This document shows, in pieces, positions 30,668 through 40,804 of a DNA stretch of 64,000 nt. This DNA is from Mycolicibacterium alvei (lineage in GTDB: Bacteria; Actinomycetota; Actinomycetes; Mycobacteriales; Mycobacteriaceae), in assembly GCF_010727325.1 (NCBI RefSeq), contig NZ_AP022565.1, forward strand, positions 1,798,001-1,862,000, read 5' to 3'. Made by a program: the position numbers and the translations under genes. The notes beneath the pieces are model-generated. The model saw only the letters and a program-made list of their open reading frames with translations. It was not told the origin of the DNA and made no database searches. Every line of letters begins with the position of its first letter. Within the stretch, counting starts at the first letter, position 1.

Positions 30668-31999
30668 ATGACCCTGGGCTCCACGCACACCGACAACCCC
30701 CGACGGGTGGACGCGATCGGCGATCCACCGGCGCGCCCCACCATGGTGCCGGCCGAGCGCTATTACTCTCCCGAGTTCGCCCGCCTCGAAGTGGAGCGCA
30801 TGTGGCCACGGGTGTGGCAGGTCGCATGCACGGTCGATCATGTCGCCGATGCCGGCGACTACTTCGAATACCGTTGCGGCCCTTACTCGGTTCTGGTCAT
30901 CCGCGGGGACGACGGCGAATTGCGCGCCTTCCAGAATGTCTGCCGCCACCGCGGCAATGCATTGTGCACCGGTGCCGGCTCGTCGCTGCGGGAGTTGAAA
31001 TGCGGCTACCACGGCTGGACGTGGGATCTGGCCGGTGCACTCAAATGCATCCCGAACCGCAAAGGGTTCGGCGCGGTGCACATGTCCGAGTTTCCGCTGG
31101 CACCGGTGCAGGTCGACACCTGGGAGCGACTGGTCTTCATCAACCTCGACCCCGGGGCGATGCCGCTGGCCGACTACCTGGAGGCGGTCCCCGGCGATAT
31201 CGCCTGGTGCGGCCTCGGTGACTTCCGTTGCTACGCCACGATGACCATCGACGTCGACGCCAATTGGAAAACGATCGCTGACGGATTCAGCGAGACCTAT
31301 CACATTCAGACATTGCACCCCGAGTTGCACCGATGCATGGACGATGTCTATGCCCCGCAGACGATTTGGGGACATGCCGGCAAGTCCGAGCAGTTGTACG
31401 GCGTGGCGAGCCCGCAGCTCAAGGACACCCTGACTGACGCCGAGGTATGGGACGCCTACGTCTGCACCCAGGGGGCTTTGATGGGTGTCGCCGAGGGCAC
31501 CCCTTTCCCGGAAGACGACTGCAACGGTCGACCGGTGTCCGCTGTGATCAGCGAGTACACACGAGCTTTCGCCGCCCAACGCGGTGTCGATCTGAGCTGG
31601 GCGAGTACGGACCAGATGATGCGGCTGCACCAGTACAACGTGTTTCCGAACATGACACTGCTGACCAACGCCGACCATCTCACGGTCATGACTTCCCGGC
31701 CCGGCGCGGATCCCGATCACGGCGAACTCGTCATGACCCTGTGGACTCGGATGCCTCCCGGGTCGCCGCGAACGAAGCCGGCCGATGTCCGGCTGACAGC
31801 CGAGGAGGCACACCCCGGTGTGGTGCTGACCCAGGACATCTCGGTCCTCGCCGGACTTCAGCGCGGGATGCACCAGCCTGGGTTCACTCATCTGACCCTG
31901 TCCAACGAGGAACGTCGGGTCATCAACCTGCACCGCAACCTCGACCGCTATCTGGAGCTACCCGAGTCCGATTGCATCGCGGGGGGCGATGAACGTTGA
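30668..31999 (+). CDS. Rieske non-haem iron oxygenase, alpha subunit
   Basis: 443 aa from ATG 30668. The Rieske [2Fe-2S] centre is CRH (Cys92, His94) and CGYH (Cys112, His115). The mononuclear iron site is in DGFSETYHIQTLHPEL (His212, His217), with a later Asp expected. Family members hydroxylate or O-demethylate aromatic, betaine or terpenoid substrates using electrons from a reductase partner, which is not encoded here. It begins an operon with a TetR regulator (TTGA overlap) and a luciferase-like oxidoreductase. Confidence 0.9.
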   Translation: MTLGSTHTDNPRRVDAIGDPPARPTMVPAERYYSPEFARLEVERMWPRVWQVACTVDHVADAGDYFEYRCGPYSVLVIRGDDGELRAFQNVCRHRGNALCTGAGSSLRELKCGYHGWTWDLAGALKCIPNRKGFGAVHMSEFPLAPVQVDTWERLVFINLDPGAMPLADYLEAVPGDIAWCGLGDFRCYATMTIDVDANWKTIADGFSETYHIQTLHPELHRCMDDVYAPQTIWGHAGKSEQLYGVASPQLKDTLTDAEVWDAYVCTQGALMGVAEGTPFPEDDCNGRPVSAVISEYTRAFAAQRGVDLSWASTDQMMRLHQYNVFPNMTLLTNADHLTVMTSRPGADPDHGELVMTLWTRMPPGSPRTKPADVRLTAEEAHPGVVLTQDISVLAGLQRGMHQPGFTHLTLSNEERRVINLHRNLDRYLELPESDCIAGGDER

Positions 32000-32649
32000 C
32001 AGCCCAGAAGGGGCCCGCCGCAGGGAAACCCAAGGGCGAGCGAGACGCCGTCAACGCCGAGATCATTCTCGAGAACGCGGCTCATCTGATCGAGCGTCAC
32101 GGCGTCGATGCGTTCTCCATGCGTGGCCTCGCCGAGCAGCTCGGGGTGGCGGCCACCTCGATCTATTGGCATGTGGGCGGTCGAGACAAACTCCTCGACA
32201 GCCTGGTTGACCGGTTACTCAGCCAGATGGCGCAGCTGCCGATGCAGGGTGACACCCCCGTCGAGCGCATTGCATCGCTCGCCCGATCCCAGCGGCAGGC
32301 ACTCATCGAGCGTCAGCACCTGCTGGCCATCGCGCACGAGCGCGATCGGACGCCGCAGTTGTTCCTGCCGATACAGCAGAACTTGGCCGCGCAACTGGCC
32401 CAGTTGGGTGTGATCGGGGAGCATGGTGCGCTGGTCCTGCGAGCGGTGCAGGTGCACGTAATTTCGTCCGCGGTGATGCAGTTCTCGGCCGTCCGCGGAG
32501 CCAAACACGACGAGGAAGATCCATCGCTGTGGACCAACGACTGGCCCGATCAGGCGCTCGTTGAGGCACTTCAATCTCCAACCGACTACGACGCGGTGTT
32601 CGAGTACGGCCTGGGCGCGCTGCTGGCTGCGCTGGGGAACACCGCATAG
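31996..32649 (+). CDS. TetR family transcriptional regulator
   Basis: 217 aa starting at TTG 31996, overlapping the Rieske stop (TTGA). The HTH is at residues ~20-65 (NAEIILENAAHLIERHGVDAFSMRGLAEQLGVAATSIYWHVGGRD), followed by a TetR C-terminal domain. Being inside the operon it would form an autoregulatory loop, acting at the 43-bp palindrome upstream of the Rieske gene. Confidence 0.88.
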   Translation: MTAQKGPAAGKPKGERDAVNAEIILENAAHLIERHGVDAFSMRGLAEQLGVAATSIYWHVGGRDKLLDSLVDRLLSQMAQLPMQGDTPVERIASLARSQRQALIERQHLLAIAHERDRTPQLFLPIQQNLAAQLAQLGVIGEHGALVLRAVQVHVISSAVMQFSAVRGAKHDEEDPSLWTNDWPDQALVEALQSPTDYDAVFEYGLGALLAALGNTA

Positions 32650-32694
32650 CAGCGAACAACCTGAGCGACAAACTGATACGAGAGGGATGACCAC

Positions 32695-33861
32695 ATGCGT
32701 TTCGGAAACTTCATGGCCCCGTTCCACCCGGTCGGGCAGAACCCGACCCTCGCCATCGAGCGAGACCTCGCCCTGATCGCGGCCATGGACCGTCTGGGCT
32801 TCGAGGAGGCGTGGATCGGCGAACACCATTCCGCCGGGTTTGAAATCATCTCGTCGCCCGAGGTCTTCATCGCCGTCGCCGCGGAACGGACCAAGCACAT
32901 CAAGCTCGGCACCGGCGTCAGCTCCTTGCCCTACCACAACCCGTTGATGCTGGCCGACCGTATGGTCCTGCTCGACCACCTGACCCGCGGCCGGGTGATG
33001 CTGGGCTGCGGCCCCGGCCAGCTCACCTCCGACGCGCACATGCTCGGGATCCCGGCCGACGAGCAGCGTCCACGCATGGAGCAGAGCCTCGACGCGATCA
33101 TGCGACTGCTCCGCGGCGAGACCGTCACCATGGCTACCGACGGATTCACCCTGCAGGATGCGCGTCTGCAACTGAAGCCATACAGCGACCCGTGCTTCGA
33201 CGTCGCTGTCGCAGCGTCGTTCTCGCCCACCGGTCCGCGCGGTGCCGGCAAGCACGGCATCGGCATGTTGTCGATCGCGGCCACCGCCAGGCAGGGCATG
33301 GATCTGCTTGCCCACCATTGGAAGACGTGGGAGGAGGTGGCGCACGAGCATGGCCACGTCGCCGACCGCTCGAAGTGGCGGCTGGTCGGTCCGATGCACC
33401 TGGCCGACACCCGCGAGCAGGCAGAGCGCGACGTCGAGTTCGGCATCGCGCCGTTCTCCCGATACTTCACCCACATCCTGCCCGGAGGCCCGGTGCAGGG
33501 CGACACACCGGCAGAGATCATCGCCAACAACCGGGAATCCGGCTTCGCAGTGATCGGCACCCCGGATGACGCCGTGGCCAAGATCGAGGAATTGATCGAG
33601 GCAAGCGATGGCGGGTTCGGGGCGTTTCTGCTCTTCGACCACGACTGGGCCCCGCCCGCGGCAAAGCTGCACAGCTACGAATTGTTCGCGGAGTACGTGA
33701 TGCCGCACTTCACCGGTCAGCTCACCGGGCCGGCCGAATCCCACGACTGGGTCGTGGGCAGTGGGACCGAGTTCGTGGACCGGGCAGCACATGCGATCGG
33801 CAAGGCGATCGACGATCACGCCGCCGAGCAAGCCGCCAAACAGACCTCCAAGGTCTCGTAG
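32695..33861 (+). CDS. LLM-class flavin-dependent oxidoreductase (luciferase-like monooxygenase)
   Basis: A 388-aa TIM-barrel flavoprotein of the bacterial luciferase superfamily. MRFGNFMAPFHP, LGFEEAWIGEHHSAGFE, KLGTGVSSLPYHNPLMLADRM and LTRGRVMLGCGPGQL are typical of FMN- or F420-using monooxygenases such as the limonene/alkane monooxygenase-like group. GAGAGGGATG lies just before the ATG. Third gene after the Rieske oxygenase and TetR with a 45-bp gap; probably acts on the same substrate series. Confidence 0.88.
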   Translation: MRFGNFMAPFHPVGQNPTLAIERDLALIAAMDRLGFEEAWIGEHHSAGFEIISSPEVFIAVAAERTKHIKLGTGVSSLPYHNPLMLADRMVLLDHLTRGRVMLGCGPGQLTSDAHMLGIPADEQRPRMEQSLDAIMRLLRGETVTMATDGFTLQDARLQLKPYSDPCFDVAVAASFSPTGPRGAGKHGIGMLSIAATARQGMDLLAHHWKTWEEVAHEHGHVADRSKWRLVGPMHLADTREQAERDVEFGIAPFSRYFTHILPGGPVQGDTPAEIIANNRESGFAVIGTPDDAVAKIEELIEASDGGFGAFLLFDHDWAPPAAKLHSYELFAEYVMPHFTGQLTGPAESHDWVVGSGTEFVDRAAHAIGKAIDDHAAEQAAKQTSKVS

Positions 33862-33877
33862 GCGACCGGGGCTGGCA

Positions 33878-35317
33878 TCAGGGCAGCACGGTCTTCATCA
33901 GCATGACGTTGTAGGCCGACCACAGCGACAGGTTGTAGTACAGCTCCTTGCCCGTCGACCACGGATGCAGATACGGCGCGTAGATGCCGCCAGGAATCTG
34001 CGACGAGGGTGCGATCAACTGCTCGGGCCCCCACGGACCCTGTGGTGCCGGCGCGGTCCGCATCACGACGTCGTTGGCCCCGTTGCCGTACAACACCAGG
34101 TACTGCTTGAGATACGTGTTGTACTGGGCCGACATTTCGCTCACGGGACCCGGGATCACCGGTGTCGCCGCCGCCGGATTACCCGGCACCCAGGCATTGC
34201 TGTCGGCGTTCCAGTATTCGTATTTGGTGAGATCCGGAATCAGCGCAGGAGCCACCCGTGCGATGTACGCCGATCCGCCTCGTCCGTTCGGGGTCCCGAA
34301 GGTGTACATGTAGGGATCGCCGGGTCCGGGCTTGAGGAACGCACCCATCTGGAAGTTCTGGTTACCGCCGGCGGGAGTACGGATCGTCCCGGGGTAGACG
34401 CCCCAGTTCTCCCCGTTGTCCGGTGACATCGCAATCGCCGAGAAGTTGGTCGACCACGCTCCCGGGCTGTCCCAGTTCCGGATCGACATGAAGTTCACAT
34501 ACTGATTGCGCCCCACCGCGACACCCGCGGTCGGGATGATGCCCGTCTCCTCCGGTGCCCGACCGATGCTGTTGATGATCTGCTTCGAAATGCCCTGCCG
34601 CCACACCGGCGATCCCGAGTACTTGTTGGCGACCACGCCGTCGGGCACGGCGACGGTGTTCGACAGCGCGCCGTCCTGGCTGCGGAACAACGCGTTGTAC
34701 CGCCACTGCTTACCCGGAATGCCGCAGTAGCCGTTGGTGTCACCGAAGGCCATCAGCACCTGGCGGTTCACCGGATCCCCGTTGTCCCACATGATTCCGA
34801 GGTCGGTCCCGGTGATGGCGAAGCGCTTGATCGTCTGGTTGGGACTGTCGGGACCGGTCACCCACCCGACGATCGACGTGCCGGGGGGCGCACCCGGGGC
34901 CGGTTGCGCCGCGGGAGCGGGAGCGGGTGCAGGCGCGGCCGGGACCGGAGCCTGCTGAGCGACATTCGGGACCGGTTGGACACCACCGGGATTGGGCGCT
35001 GGGACGACTGCCGCCTTCTGCCTGACCTGCCCGGAGTTCGGCATCAGCGCTTTGAGGAGAGCCAAGGGCAACTGGCCGAGTTTGGGTAGCGGGGCCTGGT
35101 CGTTGGCACCCACCGGCTTGTGTCCGATCGGGCGATTGAGCGGGGCGAGCTTTGACGGCTTGGGAATCTGGAAGGCCTGGTTCGGCAGAGGTTGCGCGGC
35201 CGCAGCAGCGCCTTCGCAGGGTTCAGCCGATGCCGACGGCGCCACGCCGACGGCCACGACAAGTCCGATTGCGGCCGCCGCTGCCATCGTCGAAGCACCC
35301 CGAGGACGTCGCGACAT
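33878..35317 (-). CDS. Secreted DUF4185 protein, candidate endo-D-arabinanase (GH183-like)
   Basis: 479 aa from ATG 35315-35317 (a TTG 15 bp upstream is less likely). A signal peptide covers residues ~1-32 (AIGLVVAVGVAPSASA). A Pro/Ala-rich linker (about 85-145, repeated PAPAP) leads to the DUF4185 domain (about 150-479: FAITGTDLGIMWDNGD, MAFGDTNGYCG, WRYNALFRSQDG). DUF4185 proteins were recently grouped as GH183 enzymes degrading mycobacterial D-arabinan, so a role in arabinogalactan or lipoarabinomannan turnover is plausible. It faces the LLM gene tail-to-tail. Confidence 0.75.
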   Translation of the reverse strand: MSRRPRGASTMAAAAAIGLVVAVGVAPSASAEPCEGAAAAAQPLPNQAFQIPKPSKLAPLNRPIGHKPVGANDQAPLPKLGQLPLALLKALMPNSGQVRQKAAVVPAPNPGGVQPVPNVAQQAPVPAAPAPAPAPAAQPAPGAPPGTSIVGWVTGPDSPNQTIKRFAITGTDLGIMWDNGDPVNRQVLMAFGDTNGYCGIPGKQWRYNALFRSQDGALSNTVAVPDGVVANKYSGSPVWRQGISKQIINSIGRAPEETGIIPTAGVAVGRNQYVNFMSIRNWDSPGAWSTNFSAIAMSPDNGENWGVYPGTIRTPAGGNQNFQMGAFLKPGPGDPYMYTFGTPNGRGGSAYIARVAPALIPDLTKYEYWNADSNAWVPGNPAAATPVIPGPVSEMSAQYNTYLKQYLVLYGNGANDVVMRTAPAPQGPWGPEQLIAPSSQIPGGIYAPYLHPWSTGKELYYNLSLWSAYNVMLMKTVLP

Positions 35318-35528
35318 GTCACACCTTCCCAATGCTGGGACGCCGACACGACGTCACAGTTGCTGATGCGACGTTAGTGATCAATGGTGCCGATGTGACC
35401 AGTGATGCACTGATAGGTACCGTCCCGTGATCGTGTCGCAACCGACGGGCCGTCTTATCGGCGCGTGCCGCGGTTCGTCGCTACGGTGGGCAGTGGTGCA
35501 ACGATCGAAACGAGCGAGAGGGAACACC

Positions 35529-35633
35529 ATGGCAGGAGCAGGATCATTCGATCCGAAAAAGGGCGGCAAGTTCGAGCCGACCACCAAGGCCAAGCCGCCG
35601 CCACCGCCGCGGCCTGGGGGCAATAAGAAGTAG
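35529..35633 (+). CDS. Putative 34-aa basic Pro-rich microprotein
   Basis: A short frame with ATG 35529-35531, GAGAGGGA at 35515-35522, and a 34-residue product rich in Lys, Gly and Pro (FDPKKGGKFEP... PPPPRPGGNKK). A strong hairpin begins 11 bp after the stop. The good ribosome site and dedicated terminator support a real gene, but its short length and low complexity leave doubt. No family is recognised. Confidence 0.5.
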   Translation: MAGAGSFDPKKGGKFEPTTKAKPPPPPRPGGNKK

Positions 35634-35643
35634 TCAGACGACA

Positions 35644-35680
35644 CTGCCCACGTGCGAGCTTTCGGCTCACACGTGGGCAG
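35644..35680. terminator. Terminator hairpin, probably bidirectional
   Basis: CTGCCCACGTG (35644-35654) and CACGTGGGCAG (35670-35680) are perfect 11-bp arms, with an inner GAGC/GCTC extension and TTTCGTTT after it on the plus strand. It separates the microprotein frame from the 3' end of the convergent MmpL gene. Confidence 0.75.
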
Positions 35681-35686
35681 TTTCGT

Positions 35687-38554
35687 TTACTGCGCGGTCG
35701 TCGCGGTGCCTGCGCGCTGATGCTGCAACTGGGCCAGCCGTCGTTTCGACGCGGCGGACTGGATCACCTGCGGCCACCAGAACCACCGGCCCAGCAGGGC
35801 CGCGATGGCCGGGGTCATGAACGACCGCACGATCAGGGTGTCGAACAGCAGGCCGAGCGCGATCGTCGTACCGACCTGAGCCATGACCTTGAGATCACTG
35901 AACGCGAACGACGCCATCGTGAAGGCGAACACCAGACCCGCCGAGGTCACCACCGAACCAGTACCCGCCATCGCCCGGATGATGCCGGTTTTCAGGCCAC
36001 CGGGCAGCTCTTCCTTGAAACGGGACACCAGCAGAAGGTTGTAGTCGGATCCGACCGCCAGCAGCAGGATGACCGACATCGCCAATACCATCCAGTGCAA
36101 TTCCAGACCGAGGAGATGCTGCCAAACCAGCACCGACAGGCCGAATGACGCGCCCAGGGACAGCAACACCGTGCCGACGATCACCGCGGCTGCCACCACG
36201 CTGCGCGTGATCAGCAGCATGATGATGAAAATCAATGACACCGCGGCGATTCCGGCGATCATCAGATCGTAGAACGATCCGTCCTTCATGTCCTTGTAGG
36301 TGGCCGCGGTACCCGCCAGATAGATCTTCGAGCCTTCCAGCGGCGTGCCTTTGAGCGCCTCCTTGGCCGCCAGCTTGATCGGCTCCACATGGTTGACGCC
36401 CTCCGGCGTCGCCGGATCTCCCTCGTGACTGATGATGAACCGCACCGACTTTCCGTCGGGTGAGATGAAGTTCTTCATCCCGCGCTTGAAGTCCTTGTTG
36501 TCGAAGGCTTCCGGCGGAAGGTAGAACGTATCGTCGTTGCGAGCCTCGTCGAAGGCCTGGCCCATCGCCGTCGAATTCTCCTGCATGGCGGCCATCTGAT
36601 CCTGCTGACCGGCCTGCGTGGCCCGCTGCGTCAGCATCATCGTCTTCATGGTCTTCATGGACTCGATCTGCTCTGGCATCAACGCGGCCAGCTGCGGCAT
36701 CAGGGTGTCGAGGTGCTCGAGGTCAGGTAGCAGGTCCTGCACGTCATCGGTCAGGGGGTCGATCCCGTCGAGGGTGTCGAACATCGACCGGACCGACCAG
36801 CACAGCGGGACGCTGGAACAGTGCGGTTCCCAGTAGAGATAGTTGCGCAACGGACGCAGGAAGTCGTCGAAATCGCCCAGATGGTCCCGCAATTCGACGA
36901 TATCGATGGTCATCGCCTTGGTCTTGGCGACCATCGAATGCGTGATGTCGGCCATCTGCTGGGTCAGCTGCGACATCCGTTCCATCGTGTCGATGGTCGT
37001 CTGCATCTCGTCGGCCTGAACCAGCATGTCAGCCATCCGGTCCTGGTTGTACTTCCGGTTCATCGTGTTCAGCGTGCCCTGCCGGCTGAGCAGGAACGGG
37101 ATGGACGTGTGCTCGATCGGGCGCCCGTTGGGTCGGGTGATGGCCTGCACCCGGGACACTCCGGGAACCCGGACGATTCCCTTGGCGATCTTGTCGATGA
37201 CGAGGAAGTCTGCGGGGTTTCGCAGGTCGCGGTCGGTCTCGATCATCAGCAGTTCCGGATTCATCCGCGCGGCAGTGAAATGCCTTTCGGCGGCCGCATA
37301 TCCGACATTGGCCGACAGATCGGAGGGCAGGTACTTACGGGCGTCGTAATTGGTCTTGTACCCCGGCAGGGTGAGCAGGCCGATGAGTGCCAGGCCCAAG
37401 GTTGCGACCAGGATCGGACCGGGCCACCGGACCACCGCGATGCCGATCCGACGCCAGCCTCGCGACCGGATATTGCGCTTGGGCTCGAAACGCCCGAACC
37501 GGCTACCGATCACGATGACCGCCGGGCCCATCGTCAGCGCGGCGACGACCGCGACGAACGTGCCCACCGCACACGGCACTCCCATGGTCTGGAAGTACGG
37601 CAGGCGGGTGAGGCTCAGGCACAACATTGCGCCGGCGATCGTCATGCCGGACCCGAGGATCACGTGAGACGTACCGCGAAACATCGTGTAGTACGCGGTT
37701 TCCCGGTCTTCACGGGCACCGCGGGCCTCTTGATAGCGGCCGATCGCGAAAATCGCATAGTCGGTTCCCGCGGCGATGACCATCAACGTCAGGAGGTTGA
37801 CCGCGAATGTCGACAGCCCGATGACCCCGCTGTGGGCCAGGAACGCCACGATGCCGCGAGCCGCGCCGAGCTCCATGAACACCATGAGCAGAACCAGGAG
37901 CATGGTGGCGACCGAGCGGAAGACGATCAGCAACATCACCGCGATCACCAGCAGCGTGACGGCGGTGACCCGCGCGACGCTCTTGTCACCGGCATGGTGC
38001 TGATCGGATACCAGCGGCGCCCCGCCGGTCACGTACACCTTGATCCCGGCCGGCGGCGTCGACTGGTTGACGACGTCACGGACCGCTGCCACCGATTCGT
38101 TGGCCAGCGTTTCGCCCTGGTTGCCGCGGAGATAGACCTGGACGTAGGCCGATTTGCCGTCGTTGCTCTGCGCACCCGAGGCCGTCAGCGGGTCGCCCCA
38201 GAAATCGGCCACGTGCTGCACATGAGCGGTGTCGGCTTCGAGCTTGTCGACGATGCCGTCGTAGTAATGGTGCGCATCGTCGCCCAGGGGCTGCTCACCT
38301 TCCAGCACCACCATGGCGTTGCTGTCGGAATCGAACTCCTGGAAGTTGCTGCCGATCTTGTGCATGGCGATCATCGCCGGCGCATCCTTGGCGCTCAGCC
38401 CGACCGTGTTCTCCTCGCCGACCTTCTCCAGCGGCGGGACGAGCGTATTCGTCAGGACCGTCAGGACCACCCAGCCGAGCAGAATGGGCACGGCCAGTAC
38501 GCGGATGACCCGGGCGATGCCCGACCCGTTCGGTCCCTTGCCGTGGCTGCTCAT
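35687..38554 (-). CDS. MmpL family RND transporter
   Basis: 955 aa from ATG 38552-38554. The usual MmpL plan is visible: one helix (about 14-34), a periplasmic domain, TM2-6 (about 180-345, with [23 protein letters not shown] carrying the proton-relay Asp-Tyr pair), a second large domain with a coiled coil (about 475-650), and TM7-12 with [18 protein letters not shown]. MmpL proteins export lipids or siderophores. The length and the cysteine-containing loop resemble MmpL4/5. No mmpS partner gene is adjacent, which is unusual for that subgroup. Confidence 0.9.
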   Translation of the reverse strand: MSSHGKGPNGSGIARVIRVLAVPILLGWVVLTVLTNTLVPPLEKVGEENTVGLSAKDAPAMIAMHKIGSNFQEFDSDSNAMVVLEGEQPLGDDAHHYYDGIVDKLEADTAHVQHVADFWGDPLTASGAQSNDGKSAYVQVYLRGNQGETLANESVAAVRDVVNQSTPPAGIKVYVTGGAPLVSDQHHAGDKSVARVTAVTLLVIAVMLLIVFRSVATMLLVLLMVFMELGAARGIVAFLAHSGVIGLSTFAVNLLTLMVIAAGTDYAIFAIGRYQEARGAREDRETAYYTMFRGTSHVILGSGMTIAGAMLCLSLTRLPYFQTMGVPCAVGTFVAVVAALTMGPAVIVIGSRFGRFEPKRNIRSRGWRRIGIAVVRWPGPILVATLGLALIGLLTLPGYKTNYDARKYLPSDLSANVGYAAAERHFTAARMNPELLMIETDRDLRNPADFLVIDKIAKGIVRVPGVSRVQAITRPNGRPIEHTSIPFLLSRQGTLNTMNRKYNQDRMADMLVQADEMQTTIDTMERMSQLTQQMADITHSMVAKTKAMTIDIVELRDHLGDFDDFLRPLRNYLYWEPHCSSVPLCWSVRSMFDTLDGIDPLTDDVQDLLPDLEHLDTLMPQLAALMPEQIESMKTMKTMMLTQRATQAGQQDQMAAMQENSTAMGQAFDEARNDDTFYLPPEAFDNKDFKRGMKNFISPDGKSVRFIISHEGDPATPEGVNHVEPIKLAAKEALKGTPLEGSKIYLAGTAATYKDMKDGSFYDLMIAGIAAVSLIFIIMLLITRSVVAAAVIVGTVLLSLGASFGLSVLVWQHLLGLELHWMVLAMSVILLLAVGSDYNLLLVSRFKEELPGGLKTGIIRAMAGTGSVVTSAGLVFAFTMASFAFSDLKVMAQVGTTIALGLLFDTLIVRSFMTPAIAALLGRWFWWPQVIQSAASKRRLAQLQHQRAGTATTAQ

Positions 38555-38653
38555 CGTGTGCCCTTGGTCTGCACAACCCGCCCCTTCGATCAGGCCACTG
38601 TCGCCCGGTGGGACAGGTCGCAAGCGATACACATTCGCAGTCGCGCGTAATAT

Positions 38654-38682
38654 ACCTAGCCTGTCAAAGTGTCGGTGTCAAC
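38654..38682 (-). promoter_or_regulatory. Candidate promoter for the mmpL gene
   Basis: On the minus strand TTGACA (38677-38682) is followed after 17 nt by TAGGTA (38654-38659), about 100 bp upstream of the mmpL ATG; TATATT overlaps just downstream. A second TTGACA copy (38662-38667) lies inside the spacer. It is a moderate match to a housekeeping sigma promoter. Confidence 0.35.
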
Positions 38683-38684
38683 AA

Positions 38685-39461
38685 TCACTGTGCGGGTCCG
38701 CTGACAGCACTTTCACAGCTTCGGCGCATCCGCTCCCACGGATAGGTCATCAGAGCCCAGACGATGAGGACGATCGCGACCTCGGCCAGCAGATACACCG
38801 GCCACGAACCCAGTACGTCCAGGAGTGACGCGGTGGGCGGCTTCCGGTTGAGGTAGCCGTAGTTGGCGCCGGTGATCGCGTTGAAGGCGAGAGTGACGGC
38901 GGCCCAGGCCAAGGTGACGATGACGGCGAAGCGGTAATCGCGCCACCGCGGTCGCATGCCTCTCCCCCACGTGAGATAGATGGCCGCCCACACGACGAGC
39001 ACGTGGAGCGTGAAGAAGGTGACGAAGAGATGGTGCGGAAAGGCGGGGGCGCCCTCCTTCGGCGTCCCGATATCCGGTGTGATCAATGCCTGCGAGCTCA
39101 GGACCAGACCCCAGTAATAGGTGAGAACGAAGGCCCAATGCCGTTGCGACCACAGGGCATAGGCCGCCGCGAGTTCCGCGAGGTCACACAACTGCAGCGG
39201 TACCGAGGTGTCGATGGTGGGGTCGGCCAGCTTGTAGGCCAACGCGACTCCGAACGCGGCGATGAGTAGCACCGCCAGGACTCGGCTCAGGACCCGGGCC
39301 TGCGGTGGGGTCTGCCTGCGGCCGATCATCACCAGAAGCACGGCGCCCGTTGCGAACACCGCCAGCACGATCAGGTGCGACGGGTCATACGCCGAAAACT
39401 CTCGCTGCGCAGAGAACAATTCGATCAACTCCTCCGTTTCGTCACACGTAGGAACCGTCAT
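38685..39461 (-). CDS. TIGR02206 (YwaF-like) integral membrane protein
   Basis: A 258-aa protein with six to seven transmembrane helices. The signature ITGANYGYLNRKPPTASLLDVLGSWPVYLL near the C-terminus, together with LQLCDLAELAAAYALW and TYYWGLVLSSQALITPDI, identifies the TIGR02206/YwaF family, whose function is unknown. It is divergent from the histidine kinase gene. Confidence 0.85.
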   Translation of the reverse strand: MTVPTCDETEELIELFSAQREFSAYDPSHLIVLAVFATGAVLLVMIGRRQTPPQARVLSRVLAVLLIAAFGVALAYKLADPTIDTSVPLQLCDLAELAAAYALWSQRHWAFVLTYYWGLVLSSQALITPDIGTPKEGAPAFPHHLFVTFFTLHVLVVWAAIYLTWGRGMRPRWRDYRFAVIVTLAWAAVTLAFNAITGANYGYLNRKPPTASLLDVLGSWPVYLLAEVAIVLIVWALMTYPWERMRRSCESAVSGPAQ

Positions 39462-39562
39462 CCATGATCGCAGGCAGGTGCGGAAACTTCATCAACCTGC
39501 CTCAGGACCCGATCGGATCGCCCTATACTCCTGCCGAACCCTGCGGTTGGCGGGAGTCGAGA

Positions 39563-40798
39563 ATGGTCAGGCGCGCGGCGGCAACGGCTTTGGGACAGCA
39601 CTCTCAGGGCGCAGCTTTTCGCGGGCTGCTGCTGCAATTCGCCCTGCGGATTCTGTTGGTGACGTTCATCTTCTTCGCGTTGTTCCTGCAACCGCCCGAA
39701 ACGTACCGCTGGCCCTACGGACTGCTCTGGACCGGCTACATCGCGGCGATCGTCGGCTGGGCTTTCTGGGCGATGCGGCCGGCCAATCACGCCGGGATCG
39801 AGGCCCGGCGTTCGATTGCGCTGCTCATGTTGTTCGCCGATGTCGCTGTGGTGTCGATACTTTCGGTGGAATCAGGACTCAGTTCACCGAACACCTGGAC
39901 CTCCGATGTACTGCATTACGGACTGTTTCTGATCCCACTGATCGCCGCGGCTCAGCTTGATCCGTTCGTGAGTGCGGTGATCGCCGTCCCCACCGTCGCC
40001 GCGTACGTCGTTGTGCTGTGGGTGAACCAGGCTGCCAACGGCGACGAGCCGTGGGGTTCGATTCTCACGACGACAGGCGTGCTGTTCGGTTTGGCCGCGG
40101 GCTCGGTCACGCTGTCATGGATCCAGCAGTCGAAAGAGTTCACGATCGCCCGGTTGGCCCAGGAACGGAGCCACCTGCTCGAAGAGATCGTCACCCTCGA
40201 AAAGCGCGAGAGACAAACCCTGTCCGAACGGCTGCACGACGGTGCGCTGCAGTATGTGCTGGCGTCGCGCCGGGAGATGGAAGATGTGCGAGAAGGATCC
40301 GCCGAATCGATGGACCGCGTCGATCTGGCGCTCGGCGAATGCTCCCGGTTGCTTCGCGATGTGGTCCGGGAACTGCACCCCGAAGTCCTGGCGCGGGCCG
40401 GGCTCAGGGCCGCCATCACCGCACTGGCAGACGGCATCGCAGCCCGCACCGACCTCACCGTCCACGTGGACTTCCAGAACTGGCCCGATGATGTGCGGAC
40501 CGACGCCGATCACCTGCTCTACAGTGCGGCGCGGGAGTTCTCGACCAATACGATCAAGCATGCCGACGCCGACAACCTGAGGTTCACCCTGCAGCGATCC
40601 AACGGGCGCGCCACGTTGTCCGTCGCAGACGACGGCGTAGGCATCCGACGCGAGCGCCTCGCGGTCAGCGTCGAAACCGGTCACATCGGCTTCGCATCGA
40701 TTCGCGCCAAGGTGTTGGCCCTCGGTGGGGCGTTGGACGTCAACGATGCCGGCGGCACCGAGATCGCGATCTCCCTACCGTCGCAGACAGCGGTCTGA
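39563..40798 (+). CDS. NarL-family-type sensor histidine kinase (HisKA_3), orphan
   Basis: 411 aa from ATG 39563; a start 99 bp upstream is open but would overlap the promoter region. Five to six transmembrane helices occupy residues ~20-185. The dimerisation/phosphoacceptor segment is RQTLSERLHDGALQYVLASRREM with His225, followed by a HATPase domain with LLYSAAREFSTNTIKHADADNL (N-box) and VADDGVGI (G-box). Such kinases pair with LuxR-type response regulators; none is adjacent. Confidence 0.88.
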   Translation: MVRRAAATALGQHSQGAAFRGLLLQFALRILLVTFIFFALFLQPPETYRWPYGLLWTGYIAAIVGWAFWAMRPANHAGIEARRSIALLMLFADVAVVSILSVESGLSSPNTWTSDVLHYGLFLIPLIAAAQLDPFVSAVIAVPTVAAYVVVLWVNQAANGDEPWGSILTTTGVLFGLAAGSVTLSWIQQSKEFTIARLAQERSHLLEEIVTLEKRERQTLSERLHDGALQYVLASRREMEDVREGSAESMDRVDLALGECSRLLRDVVRELHPEVLARAGLRAAITALADGIAARTDLTVHVDFQNWPDDVRTDADHLLYSAAREFSTNTIKHADADNLRFTLQRSNGRATLSVADDGVGIRRERLAVSVETGHIGFASIRAKVLALGGALDVNDAGGTEIAISLPSQTAV

Positions 40799-40804
40799 AA
40801 CCGT

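Noticed and set aside
36821..38650. 609-codon plus-strand open frame
   Set aside because: It is a GC-rich shadow of the MmpL gene with His/Arg/Asp-rich composition and no domain.
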